Translations under genes and position numbers: made by a program
Part shown: positions 12,720 to 25,317 of the stretch, piece after piece
How positions within the stretch are numbered: the first letter of the stretch is position 1
How the letters are laid out: each line of letters begins with the position of its first letter
NCBI GenBank assembly: GCA_017311185.1
Contig: JAESUZ010003165.1
Location: 806,001-870,000 of the forward strand
Direction: 5' to 3'
Length of the DNA stretch: 64,000 bases
DNA from: Proteles cristata cristata
Taxonomy: Eukaryota > Chordata > Mammalia > Carnivora > Hyaenidae
Notes under the pieces: generated by a model
Told to the model about the DNA's origin: nothing
What the model saw: the letters and a program-made list of their open reading frames with translations, nothing else
Database searches by the model: none

Positions 12720-12865
12720 GCATATTCTTGTAGTATTATATTATATTCTTGTAGTATTATAGTTATATTATATTATATATATTATAGTATATTATAGTAA
12801 CATACTATATATTATAGTACTATAGAATATAGTATTATATTCTTGTAGTATTATATTATAAAGAT
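12720..12865. repeat. AT-rich, partly palindromic low-complexity block
   Basis: TATTCTTGTAGTATTATA occurs three times (about 12724, 12746 and 12838) around a TATATAT/ATAGTATA core that is close to self-complementary. Confidence 0.75.
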
Positions 12866-12939
12866 ATCCTGTGATAAATTTAAGAGGTATATTATAAAAC
12901 CAAAGACTCAGTCTTTGTGACCTCAAGTTAGGCTTAGAT

Positions 12940-13935
12940 TTGCTAAATTAGATTTCATCGAAGTCTGCTCTTCAAAATTACTGTTAAGGAAAGGCAAGCA
13001 GAATAGGAATACTCATTTGCAAACTATGTATCTGACAAAGCTTGTACCTATAATATGTACAGAACTCTTATAATTCAATAAAGCAAATATCCCAATTCAT
13101 AAAGAATATGGACAAAACATTTTAAGATACTTCACAAAAGACATGAAGAGCAAATAAGCGTATCGAAAGATGCTTAACATTATCAGTCATTAAGGAATTG
13201 CAAATAAAAGCACAATGATGTACTACTACACATCCACCAGAATAACTAAGAACCAAGACTAATAAAAAAAAAAAAAAAAGCCTTAGGATTTGAAGCTACC
13301 AGAATGATCATACACTGTTGACTAGAATGCAAAAATGGTACAGCCATTTTGGAAAAGAGTCTGCTTATAAAGTCAAAATTTTACTTCTTTACAACACAGC
13401 ACTCCCACTCCAAATGTGTTTATGAGATATGAAAACAAAAAAACTGTATTCAAATATTCACAGCACCTTTGTTCATAATAGCCGAAAACTAGAAACAACT
13501 TAAATACTGATCAACTGGGTGAATGACAAGCAAATCATGGTATATCCACTGAATGCAGGTGGAAATGGAATACTACTCAGCAATAAAAAAGGAACAAACC
13601 ACTCAAACGCTATCAACAACAATGAATTTCAAAAGCACGCTAAGTGAAAGGCAGACACCAAAGATTACATACCGTATAATTCTACTGATAGGAAGTTCAA
13701 GAAAGATAGAACTAATGTGACAAAAGGCACGTCGGCAGTTGCCAAGGACCCCGCGTAGGACCAGGGGACAAGCTACAAAGGTGCACAAGGAGCTTTCTGG
13801 GGTAACAGAAACGTTCTCTGTTATGAACGTGGTGGAGGATACACAAGCATATGTGTTTGTCAAAGGCACTTAACTTTATACTTAAAATTGGTAAATTATA
13901 CTGTATGCAAATTATACCTTAATAAAACTTCTTTT
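12940..13935 (+). mobile_element. L1 3' end, sense
   Basis: AAATATCCCAATTCATAAAG, CACAAAAGACATGAAGAGC, AATACTACTCAGCAATAAAA and a final AATTATACCTTAATAAAACT are L1 3' landmarks. About 1 kb, no open frame. Confidence 0.8.
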
Positions 13936-14539
13936 TTAAACGAATGAATGAAACATGTGCAGTACACCTGGGTGAGATGGGGACAAGCAAATCAATGCAG
14001 GCCTGGGTGTGAAAGATCACCTCCTAAAGGAGATTAACGAAGATGACGCCTCAACTATGGCTGGAAGAATGGGTAAGGAGGATCAGCCAACTGAGAGAAG
14101 AGAAGCGTAGGGCGCCGGCAATTCCACGTTTTCAACATACTTAAGAGTCCAGCTTGCGTGTGATCAACATATACACCGAGAAATACAAGGAGTGTGGGTC
14201 AGTCTAGGGTAAGGAATCCTAAATGCTCAGCTCAAGAGTTTGATTCTCTTAAGTATGTTTCAGAGAAACATGATAGAATCAAAGTGGTATTTTAAGATTA
14301 ATTTGAATGCAGAAAACAGGAGGGTCTCTAAGAGGAAAAACCCAAAGCAAGCAAACCCCACGATAAAAGTGTAAACTAAGGAATTTCAAAAACTAAGTTA
14401 AGAGCAGATGGACTAAAGACCACTGCAAACGGAGCAAGAGAACAAGCAATTCATTAGGACTGGAGAGGAAGAAGAGGGAAGGATTACTGAAGTTCTGGCC
14501 CTGAGTGTCTGGGAGAAACTGTCACTTAACATGAACACA

Positions 14540-15130
14540 CGTATAACACTTCTTGACACAAAACATTATATAAACAATGTTAATAAAACAAACAAAAAAA
14601 CCCCATGAAAAATGCTTGCTATGCCACAAGAAGTTAATACCTCTAATACACAAAAAGCTCTTACGAATTAATATGAAAAACAACAAAGAGAATGAATCAA
14701 GAAACTAAATCAATAAACAGACGAAGATAAAGTCAGCCTTGTTAGTATCAAAGAAATACAAATGTAAAACACAAAGGTGTATCTGACAACTCCAAGTGAT
14801 GACGGGACTGAGGAAATGAGCACTGGTGCGTCGTTGGGAAGTGAAAAACGGTAAAAGCCTTCTGAAGGACAGTAGGACAGTGTATCAAAATTACAAACGT
14901 ATACATTTTTAACCCAACAGTTTTACCTCCGAGAAATCCAATATATAGGAGATAACGGGACAAATGCACACACAAAATATATGCAATCAATACCTATACA
15001 TGTCAAAAATAAAAAACTAAGGTTCTAGCAAATGGCCTTGGCCAAATAAGTAACAGAACATCCACACAACAAAATACCAGAAGCCAATAAAAAAACATAC
15101 GACAGAGTACAGCATACAAAACAGCACTGT
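14540..15130 (+). mobile_element. Old L1-like 3' relic
   Basis: CCTCTAATACACAAAAAGCT, CAGTTTTACCTCCGAGAAAT and CCAGAAGCCAATAAAAAAAC are similar to L1M 3' sequence. Diverged. Confidence 0.5.
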
Positions 15131-15559
15131 AGTATATTCCCTTCAGTCCTAAGGTTTATGTAAAATCTTCTGACCCTACGCATACACGCAGAGAGAACCC
15201 TAGGAGAATGTTATTTAAAAAACGTCAAAGATGATCATCTCAGGCATTTGGATTCAGAAGCACTTTTAATCTCTCACGCTGTTCTGTACTAACTGAAAAA
15301 CCATGATTCTCTAGAATCTTTGTAAACAGGCTAAAAATACTGAAGAGCAATATCAGAAAAAGAAATGTTTCGAAAAATGATGAAATAACTAACTTAAGGT
15401 AACTTTGGAGAATCAATAAAATATCTCAGAGAAAGTGCCTCGGTGCAACTGAAAATGGAGAAACAGAAAAATGGGGGAGCCCACTAGCTACTTTCAGTTT
15501 TCAGTTCCTCTCACTACCTTTCTCATTTCTATTTTATAAATTCCAGTTTTTAAACAAGC

Positions 15560-15805
15560 AAAGGGAGAAAAAAAAGAGCAAGACAGACCAACCAACAGAC
15601 GTAACTACAGAGAACCAACTGATGGTTACCAGAGGGAAGGGGATGAAGAACAGGTGAAACGGGGTGGGGGCTGAGGGGTGTACTCGTGACGAGTGCTCGT
15701 GTCGTACAGAAGTGATGAATCACTGTACGGCATACGTGACACCAGTATTACAGTATACGTTAACTGGAATTTGAGTGAACGCTGAAGAAATAAATGAAAT
15801 AAATT
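15560..15805 (+). mobile_element. Carnivore L1 3'UTR end
   Basis: GATGGTTACCAGAGGGAAGG through CACTGTACGGCATACGTGAC to GTTAACTGGAATTTGAGTG is the usual carnivore L1 terminus. Confidence 0.8.
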
Positions 15806-16057
15806 CCAGCTTTTTAACCTAGATTTTGGTCTCTAATCTACATTCATTTTGTTTTCCAAATATATTAAGCAAACTAGATTCTCTCACAATTTACACGTAC
15901 AGAAATTCAATGAACAAAAATCACTGCAGACAAATAGTACTTCTGATTCTAGCTTGATACTTTTGTTTCTGACATCCACTTTAAAGCCTATAAATAATCT
16001 ACCTATGAAAAAAAGCCAACCAAAACCCAAAATAACAGCAAATAAAAATTTAACTGA

Positions 16058-16236
16058 GGGGTGCCTGGGTGGCTCAGTCGGCTGAGTGCCTGACTCTAGA
16101 CTTCGGCTCAGGGTGCGATCTCGCAATTCGCGGGCTCAAGGCTCTGCATCCAGCTCCGGCAGGCAGTGTGAAGCCTGCCTGGGATTCTCCCTCTCCTTCT
16201 TTCTCTCAAATTATATGAATAAACTTAAAAAAAAAT
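16058..16236 (+). mobile_element. CAN-SINE, shortened CT region
   Basis: GGGTGCCTGGGTGGCTCAG head and a CTCAAATTATATGAATAAAC tail. Internal part shorter than in most copies. Confidence 0.9.
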
Positions 16237-16510
16237 TAAGTGATTTTCATAGAAAAAGTATAGAACAGATTAAAATAAACTAAAATATGAATATTAGGCA
16301 ATATTAACTTTCAACTGATTTTTCAGAAATAGCAAATGTAAACGCGAGGTCTGAATTCATTCTATTCACACAGAAAGTGATTCCCAGCATCCTCAACTCA
16401 TGGCAGCAAACAAGCAGTCAGAAAGAGAAAGTTCTTAAATTTTCTCCTTACAAAACAATTACTTCATCTATCCTACAGTATATGTGAACCAAAGTAGCAA
16501 ATAATTACGT

Positions 16511-16595
16511 TTAATTTTTACTTATTTATTTTGAGAGAGACCGAGAACACAACTGGGAGAGGAGCAGAGAGAGGGAGAGAGAATCCCAAGGAGCT
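16511..16595 (-). mobile_element. CAN-SINE 3' fragment, antisense
   Basis: ACTTATTTATTTTGAGAGAG followed by GAGGGAGAGAGAATCCCAAG. Only the tail and CT region remain. Confidence 0.7.
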
Positions 16596-17036
16596 GTAGG
16601 AATATAAGAAAAAGAATTAACTTTTTCTAGATGAATGGAGCAAGATCACAAGATGGTTGAACTGAAGCTAGGATTTGAATGCAAAGCCAGAAGCAGAGAA
16701 GAGGGAAAACGGAGGCATTTCAAGGCAAAAGAGCAAGAGTAAGAATACAGAGAAATAAAAGTGCCTCTGAAAATAGAATTCTGATAGAATGGGGCCAGAT
16801 CATAAAAGGCATTACCTGACAATGCACTGAGAAGTCTGGACTTAATTCTAAATAATGGAAGGGACACAATCTAACCAAGACTTTAAGAAAACTCTCCTGA
16901 CAAAGAATGAATTGGGAAGAAAGGGATGGAAGAACGGGGAAGAAAAGAATGATAACAGAAAGTCTGATTAAAAACTAGGGCCTGAACTACGGTGCTCAAT
17001 GAAAATGGAAACGTTAGAAGAAATATGTGATAAGGG

Positions 17037-17249
17037 GGGCAGGGCACATTGGTGGCTCAGTCAGTTGAGCAGCGTCTTGATTTCGGCTCAGGTCATGATA
17101 TCATAGTTTGTTGAGTTCAGGCCTCATGTTGGGCTCTACACTAGCCGTGCATAGCCTGCTTCGGATTCTCTGTCTCCCTCTCTCTCTGCCACACCCTCAC
17201 CTGCACTCTCTCTCTGTCTCTCAAAAATAAATAAATAAACTTTTAAGAA
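17037..17249 (+). mobile_element. CAN-SINE, full length, older type
   Basis: GGGCACATTGGTGGCTCAG head, TTGATTTCGGCTCAGGTC, CT tract and AAATAAATAAATAAAC tail. Flanked by GTGATAAGG. Confidence 0.9.
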
Positions 17250-18129
17250 AGATACACGTGATAAGGACTATATAGATGTAAATGCTGGGTACAGTTTGGT
17301 CAGAGAAGGACCAAAACACAAGTCCACCTTGAGAACGAAATGAGTCAGTACAAGTTTAGGCATTTAAGACACTCACCTAAATTTCCATTCCGTCTGAGTG
17401 TTTCTTCATTTATTCTAGTATTCTATACATTTGACACTTTTAAAAAGCATTTTAAAAATTACATCCATCTAAGGATACTATTCTATTAAGTACAAATCAA
17501 ATCAGTAGCATTGTAGGTTAATAGGAGCTTTTTCATTTCATTATCCTGAAATGGCTTTACTTTATATATTTTTGAACACAGATTTTTAAATACACTAAAT
17601 AAATCACAACAGAGGTATGCAAGTAAATACTAATAACTTCACTTATTTATACTTAAGGTCCATCCATCTTTAGATTTTCAGGGTCCCTGTACTATTATTC
17701 CATAATGGAGGCTTTTACTCCATTTAGGACAGAACTTCCACAATTTCAGAGACAGAATCAATTACAGAACATATAACAATGTATTATACTGGCTGTAACC
17801 GATGTGACTTGAGAGCAGATCAAGATATTTCATTACAAAACAACTGTCAATAACTAAGTATAATTAAAGTCTTCAAGAAATGCTTTTAGACTCATATTCA
17901 TAAAAACTACAAGTTTTTTGAGCTGAAACAATCTTTAGACAAATTTGTGTTTTACACTTCTCAAAAGGCTGCAAAGATGGCCAGGAAAAAGAAATCAATA
18001 TGTAAACACCCAAACAGGAGATGAATTTCAGCAAAACAGATGACTACGAGGGGGTCAGCTCCCTTGCATGCCCAATTCCCTTTAAATGCAGGACAACGCC
18101 AATGCCTACCATCAAGAACACATACTTCA

Positions 18130-18362
18130 GGGGCGCCTGGGTGGCTTAGTCGGTTAAGCGTCCGACTTTCGCTTAGGTCATGATCTCGCGGTTCGTGGGT
18201 TCGAGCCCCGCGTCGGGCTCTGTGCTGACTGCCAGCTCAGAGCCTGGAGCCCTGTTTCAGTCTGTGATTCCCTCTCTCTCTGACCCTCCCCTGCTCACGC
18301 TGTCTCTCTCTCTCTCTCTCTCCTAGAAATATATAAAACATTTAAAAAAAAAAAAAAAAAAA
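18130..18362 (+). mobile_element. CAN-SINE, young subfamily
   Basis: Young-type sequence. Target-site duplication ACACATACTTCA on both sides; tail of about 24 A. Confidence 0.97.
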
Positions 18363-19009
18363 AAACACATACTTCAGTCAGCCCTGGGTTTTTTAATCCA
18401 AGCGGACTTAACTTTTTAGAGCTTCAGTCTCCCAGTCTATCCAAAGAAATGTATCACCGGGGTTTTGAGGGTTAAGTATCTACCAATGCCTGGCACACAG
18501 TAAAACCCAAATCTCGATACCATTCCCTCCCTTACTAAACAGCTCTCTCTTCAGTGCACTCTCACATTTACTGTAGGGCCAGTCAGCAAAATTATGTGAC
18601 TTCCCACACCCTGAGAATCAAACAGTAAAGAAACTATGGTAAACTCGTTATACAGAGGAAAATGTAAAGCTAAGGAGGGACTGATGAAACGAAAAGCAGG
18701 AGCAGAAGACTGAAGATTCAGACTGAAGGCCTAGAGAAAACTGTGATTTCAAAGTCAATAGAGTGGAGAGGACTTATTCTAGGAGTTAACACCACGAAAA
18801 AGCTTCATACCATGGTTTCAATACCATTTTCAAGGCGCGTGCATTTCCTTAAAATATTACACTGACAATTTATGAATACATAAGGTCCATGAGGATTGGT
18901 AAAAGATCTCACCGCTATTTCTTATAGCATTAACACATGGTCTCTATTAAATACTTACGCAATCCAGGCCCACGATAGTATTTCACAGGCTCCATAAACT
19001 CCATCATCC

Positions 19010-19110
19010 CTTCATTTACCCGTTCAACAATTATTCGGAGACTACTCGTGCCAGACACCGTGCTGAACGCCAGAATACAACGCTGGCATGACAGGGTAGC
19101 TACCTACACA
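19010..19110. mobile_element. L2-like relic
   Basis: CTCGTGCCAGACACCGTGCT followed by a CCAGAATACAACGC-like phrase fits the L2 terminal region. Confidence 0.45.
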
Positions 19111-19599
19111 AGGCAAGCGATCTAGCAGTCTATTCATTAAACAACATGGGACATTAAGACATTACTAAATTCTAAAAGTAAATAAAACTTTTTGCGTTAA
19201 ACTCGACAAGTTCGATTAATTGTTCCGAAAGAGTTTGTAACACATTTGTTACATGTAAACATCTTAAATTCTTCCAATCTTTTTATCTGTAAACTCTGGG
19301 CCCCCTATTTTAAGGAGAGCAGTTGAAAAACCAGATAATAAAGTGAAAAATCTAAAAACCACACCTCATGAAAAATGAAGTTTTTGGCCCAGAAAAGACT
19401 CAAAAGACGTGGGAAGTGTCTCTACATTTTAAAGAGGTAGCAGACAGGTTTGTTCTGTATCTTTCCAAAGGGATAAACTTGAAGCAATGGGTAGAAAGTT
19501 ATCTGGAGGGAGATTTCTGTCTCAATGTGAAGAATTCTAATAATTCAAACTATGCAATAATAATTCAGCATTCCATTTCTATCAGAATCTATAGTATTT

Positions 19600-19770
19600 C
19601 TACACTTCACAAGACAGAAATTTTCATTTAATCCTTGAAATAATCCAAAAAAACACAAGTATTTCCCCATTATAGTTCAGGAAACAGGAGTCTCTAAGAG
19701 AGGATCTTGCTAAGAAACTGGGCAAAGCAGGACTAGAACGGAGTCCCCAAATCTAATGGAACAGGCTGTC
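19600..19770 (-). mobile_element. MIR relic, antisense
   Basis: CCATTATAGTTCAGGAAACA through GAACGGAGTCCCC matches the antisense of MIR core sequence. Confidence 0.5.
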
Positions 19771-19924
19771 TCAGCATAATGTCTTCCCAGGTCTCCACGC
19801 ACTCAGGCACGCACCAAATCGACAGCTGTCAGGAATGGTGGCCAAGATACTCTAAAGCCTCTTCCAAATCCAATCTATTGGAAATACTGGTGGTAAGTGT
19901 AAACATCAGGAAAACACTGAGCAA

Positions 19925-20045
19925 CGAGTGGTCCTCTAGAATGCAAGCTTCCTTAGGGCAAGGACCTCATCTTCCCTCACCAATCTATTCCAGTCCCTAG
20001 AACAGTAATTGGCATATAGCGTACTGAGTATTTGCTAATATGAAT
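19925..20045 (+). mobile_element. L2 3'-end relic
   Basis: AATGCAAGCTTCCTTAGGGC, CAAGGACCTCATCTTCCC and CTAGAACAGTAATTGGCATA are typical of the L2 3' end. Confidence 0.65.
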
Positions 20046-20049
20046 AACC

Positions 20050-20930
20050 CTAACCATGTACACATGTACATATACTCTACAATGTATATAAAACACACAG
20101 CACTATCAAGTACAGGACTTGGTAAAGTATCCAGCAACTGGATACTGGTAAAAAAACCAAATAAACTACTCTTAAAACTGGATCATACACTTAAAAATTG
20201 CCATCCAAAGCCCTGAAACTTAACCAAGTCGGTTTTCGGAAAGTCAACTGCAAAAAAAAAAAAAAAAAAAAAAAAAGCAAACCTTTTGGCAAACCTTACA
20301 AGTGGTCACTGTTGATAGTCTGTGCTTAAGGCATCAACTAGCATTCTAAGTGTGCTTGAACCCGTAAGAATAGAGAGACTTATACAGATGTTTTCTGTAT
20401 GAGACAAACTCACACCCAGATCTCTAGTCAAATCACATCTTAACAAATATTTACTAGGCTGACACTTCAAAGAGATCTGCTAACTTTACAGATACATGAA
20501 CTGAGATTCAACATAATTCCTACTTAGAGGTACTCGGCATCCGCTTGGCGTTACTGCAAAAGGCCAATAGGAAAAGCACAACATATGCAAACGTCGTTCC
20601 GTAATTCCTTAAAATACAAGGCCTAGAATTTCCAGACAACTCAAGGGATGTAAGAACCCGCAAAATTCTTCAAAAGTTGTTTCTAATTCACTTTGCTTCA
20701 CAGGTAAGCATACATCAATGCACACACTTTTCCTGAACAATTACATAACAAGGCATAGCAACTACAGAAAAGCTTTATTTACTCCAATGTCACTAGATGA
20801 AACTGCACGTTTTAAAGATTCCTGAACAAAGATTCCTGACATTTAAAAGCATAGCTAATTCCGGCAAATGTAAACAGTAATTTAACGGAATAGTAGGCAG
20901 TGGACAGTGTACGGAGGTAGTCGACCATTT
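20050..20930. other. Mostly unique intron 1 DNA, no gene seen
   Basis: No recognisable repeat except a 26-base A run near 20252-20277. A CCAAT box-like CCAATAGG at 20563-20570 is isolated. No coding frame is convincing. Confidence 0.5.
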
Positions 20931-21413
20931 GCTTGTTCACACCAATTAACGACACGTCGTTAGCAACGGGGTGTCCTCAGCAACCGACAGAAAACCCACA
21001 ATTGGTCGCTCTCGTACTTCTGAAGACTTAAAACACCCATTCCGCACAGCCCTCTCCCAAAGCAGGGCTCTTCCTAATCCTGGGCATTCGGAGCGACACG
21101 GCTTCCACAGGGGCGTCCACGTTTTAAAGCCACAGACTTCCCCGAGAAGCTGCTCTCTGGACACCTGCGACGCCGACCCCCGGCCGACCCCCTCGGCGTG
21201 CCCGGGTCTCCGCGGCGAGCCCTCTCGGGGTCCTCAGAGCGACGACAGCCTACAGCACCCGCGGCAACCGCGCTGGGAGAGCAGGGCAGTCGAGCGGCCC
21301 GGTGACCGCGTTAGCGCCACGAGCTGGACACCCTGCCCTCCCCCTCCGCAACCGTCCCCGCCCGGCGAGGCCGCGAACCGCGGGACCCGCCGCTGGGTCC
21401 CCGCAACCCGCCC

Positions 21414-21812
21414 CCGGGCTCGGGGCCCGTCTGCACCCGGGGTCCCGCGGCCCCCCCGCCCCCCGCCCCCGGGGCCCGTCTGCACCCGGGGTCCCGCCGG
21501 CCCCCCGCCCCCGGGCTCGGGGCCCGCCGGCACCCGGGGTCCCGCGCCCCCCGCCCCCGCCCGGGCTCCCCGGCCCCCGGGGGGCCCGTCGGCACCCGGG
21601 TCCCGCGGCCCCCCGCCCCCGCCCCGGGCTCGGGGCCCGGCACCGGGGTCCCCCCGCCCCCGCCCCCGGGCCGGGGCCCGTCTGCACCGGGGTCCGCGGC
21701 CCCCCCCCCCGCCCCCGGGGCCGTCTGCACCCGGGGTCCCGCGGCCCCCCGCCCCCGCCCCCGGGCTCGGGGCCCGTCTGCACCCGGGGTCCCGCGGCCC
21801 CCGCCCCCGCCC
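21414..21812. repeat. GC-rich minisatellite, about 8 units of 42-62 bp
   Basis: A repeated unit of the form GGGCTCGGGGCCCGTCTGCA + CCCGGGGTCCCGCGGCC + a C/G run recurs about eight times. Approximate unit starts are 21414, 21470, 21512, 21563, 21624, 21667, 21716 and 21763. Unit length varies mainly in the C runs. It lies in CDK13 intron 1, ending about 40 bp from the splice donor. The transcribed RNA would be G-rich. Long proline-, glycine- and arginine-rich open frames here are by-products of the composition, not genes. Confidence 0.9.
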
Positions 21813-21847
21813 CGGGCCCGCTGCCCCGGGCGCGCCGCCGGCGCCGG

Positions 21848-23045
<1,198 letters not shown>

Positions 23046-23500
23046 CGCCCAGAGCCCGCCGCGGAGCGCGGCGCGGGTGCGGCCTCCCCCCGCTCACAGC
23101 CCGGCCATGTCCCCCGCCGGAAGCGGCGGCGGCGGCGGCGGGCGGACGGGCGCCGCGCCACGGCACTCCGGCCCGGGACTCGGCTCCGCGGGCTCCAGGT
23201 CACAGCGGGGGCCGCCGCGGCCTCCGGGCGCTCGTCGTCCTGGCCTCGCCGCGGAAGCGCCGGCGGCGCGGGGCGCGGGCCCGCGGGGGAGTCCGGAGTC
23301 CTCCAAGTGCCCCCGCGGTGGGGGGGCGGCCTGGGCCGCGCTCTCGGCTCGGGCGGCGCAACGCGGAAGTACCAGCTTCGTCGGCGCTTCACTCCATCGC
23401 GCCCTGACGTCGCGGGCGAGTTCAGGGGAGGGCAGTGGGCGAGCCGACAACACGCCGCCGCCGCCTCCGCGTCGACGACGTCCTCCGGCGCTGGCGGCGA
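23046..23500 (-). promoter_or_regulatory. CDK13: CDK13 5'UTR and core promoter region (TSS not resolved)
   Basis: GC-rich, CpG-dense, TATA-less DNA directly upstream of the CDK13 ATG. An ETS-like GCGGAAGT lies at 23363-23370 and a CRE-like TGACGTCG at 23405-23412. Initiation somewhere in this interval is inferred from the position of the ATG; the exact start cannot be read from the sequence. Confidence 0.6.
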
Positions 23501-23937
23501 CGCTCGGCGGGCGCCTCGGCGGCGGCCCGGGCCTCGCGCACTCTGCGGCCCGCGGGGCCGGGCGGCGGGGCGGGGCGACGCGGGGGCGACCGGGCTGCGG
23601 CTCGCGGCCGGGGCGGCGCGTGTGCGGGGCCGGGCGGGGGGCCGTTTCCGGGGAGATGGGGCGGGCGGGCGGGCGGAGGGGGGTCTGAGGCTGTGGCGGG
23701 GGGTTCGGGCCCTGACTTTCTTCTTCCTTCGGCGCCGCCGCCGCCCCCCCCTCCACGAGGAGGCCCTGGTGCGCGCGGCCGGCCCCGGCTCGCTCCTCCC
23801 CTTCCCTCGCCGATCTCCGTCAGGAGGGCGGGCGACGGCACCCGCGGGTTGGGCCCCAACCTCCACAACCCCTCCTCCTCGCCTCGCTCTCTCGGCCTTT
23901 CCCCTCGGCCCTGACGCAAGGCCGGGGGCGCGCACGC

Positions 23938-23945
23938 ACGTCACG
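23938..23945. promoter_or_regulatory. CRE half-site-like ACGTCA
   Basis: ACGTCACG lies within a GCGCGCACGCACGTCACG context that also resembles NRF1 half sites. It sits in the upstream part of the CpG island. Weak evidence by itself. Confidence 0.3.
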
Positions 23946-24045
23946 CTCCGAGAAAGCCGAAGGGGAGTGGTGTTGAGGCAAAGGAGGCGGGAACGAAGTT
24001 GCCGCGCACCGGCGTGCTCGCTCCCGCCGCAGACGGGCCTGCGGC

Positions 24046-24083
24046 CCGGAAGTGGCGTAACGCAGAAACGACTCCACTTCCGG
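24046..24083. promoter_or_regulatory. Inverted pair of ETS/GABP-type sites
   Basis: CCGGAAGT at 24046-24053 and its reverse complement ACTTCCGG at 24076-24083 lie about 1 kb upstream of the CDK13 ATG, inside the CpG island. Paired, oppositely oriented ETS sites are common in bidirectional housekeeping promoters. Binding is inferred, not shown. Confidence 0.5.
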
Positions 24084-24429
24084 TGAGGGCGGGACTCTGT
24101 GCGAAGAAGGGTTAAAGAAAGGAGCGGCTTCGCGTACCGCCCACTGCTGTCGCCCGAGCCTCGCGGTGACGGCGCGCCGGTCGTGCCTGTTGCGTCCGAC
24201 GCGTGGCTGCGCCGCCCGCCTGTTGAAAGGTCACAGCGACGGCGAGAACCCGGAGGCGCGCCAGCAGGGCGGTCCAGGGCGGCGGGCTGGCCGGTCGCCC
24301 CCTCCCGTACCCCAGCCAGACCCCCGCGATGGGGTGGCCGCGAGACGAAGGGAGGGCCCCGTGCGGAAGAGCGCCGGCCTGGGCCTCAGCCGTCTCCACA
24401 GACACCCGGGTTGGAGGCCCTCCTAACCG

Positions 24430-24880
24430 AAAAGCACACTTGGGAATCAGAGTCTCGAGCTTTGGTAACATGGAAATTTAAAGAAAAAAAAAAATCAAAG
24501 CCTTAATTTGGGGAATAAAGGAAACGTCAAAAGGGACCACTGGAAATCCCAGAGTTCTTTCCGGCAGCTGGAAGTCAAAACGTTGTGCCCAGAGGAGGGC
24601 TGCCTTCTGGGCGCCAGGGTCTCAGCCCGCGGGACGGCCGGACGTGGCCCTGCGGTGACCTCCGTCTCCCGTCTCGCCTCCCCAAGTGTGCCTTTCGGTT
24701 GTAGACGGAGCCCACAGGAGAGTTAGGTTAAGGTGTAAGTGGGTTATTGGCTTTTAGTATGCTTGGGGAAAGCTGAGCAGTCCGTTCAATGGCTACAAGT
24801 AGTACCTTTACAGGTTAATTGTTGCAGATCATCAGTTGGTTCTTAGTTCCCAAACACTTGGTATGCTTCCATCACTCGTA
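24430..24880. other. Upstream edge of CpG island, no gene seen
   Basis: GC content falls gradually. Small open frames here have no recognisable similarity. If a divergent non-coding RNA starts in the island on the plus strand, its 5' part would lie here; this is speculative. Confidence 0.4.
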
Positions 24881-24893
24881 CCCTGGTGTAAAT

Positions 24894-24958
24894 CGCTCTC
24901 TCTCTCTTTTTTAATGTTTTATTTATTTCTAGGAGACAGACAGAAACAGGCTCTGGCA
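24894..24958 (-). mobile_element. CAN-SINE 3' fragment, antisense
   Basis: TTTTTTAATGTTTTATTTAT + TTCTAGGAGACAGACAG is the young-type tail in antisense, then ACAGGCTCTGG. The rest of the element is absent at this point. Confidence 0.75.
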
Positions 24959-25097
24959 AAGCAACTGGAACCCAAACATTGCTCAAGTTCCATTACTTCA
25001 AGTCCCACAGGAAGCTTTATACAAACCAAAAAAAGGGCAGAAACTCTAAGTTCAGTCTCCACGCAAGAAAGAAACGTCTAGCCCTTCTATCGAATTC

Positions 25098-25317
25098 TTT
25101 TTTTTTCTTTTAATATTTTTATTTATTTCTAGGAGAGAGAGAGAGACAGCGTGAGCAGGGGAGGGTCAGAGAGAGAGGGAGTCACAGACTGAAACAGGCT
25201 CCAGGCTCTGAGCTGGCAGTCAGCACAGAGCCCGACGCGGGGCTCGAACCCACGAACGCGAGATCATGACCTGAGCGAAAGTCGGACGCTCAACCGACCA
25301 AGCCACCCAGGCGCCCC
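25098..25317 (-). mobile_element. CAN-SINE, young subfamily, antisense
   Basis: TTTATTTATTTCTAGGAGAG to GCCACCCAGGCGCCCC, nearly identical to other young copies. No clear immediate left duplication; see the finding on 24,884-25,328. Confidence 0.95.
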
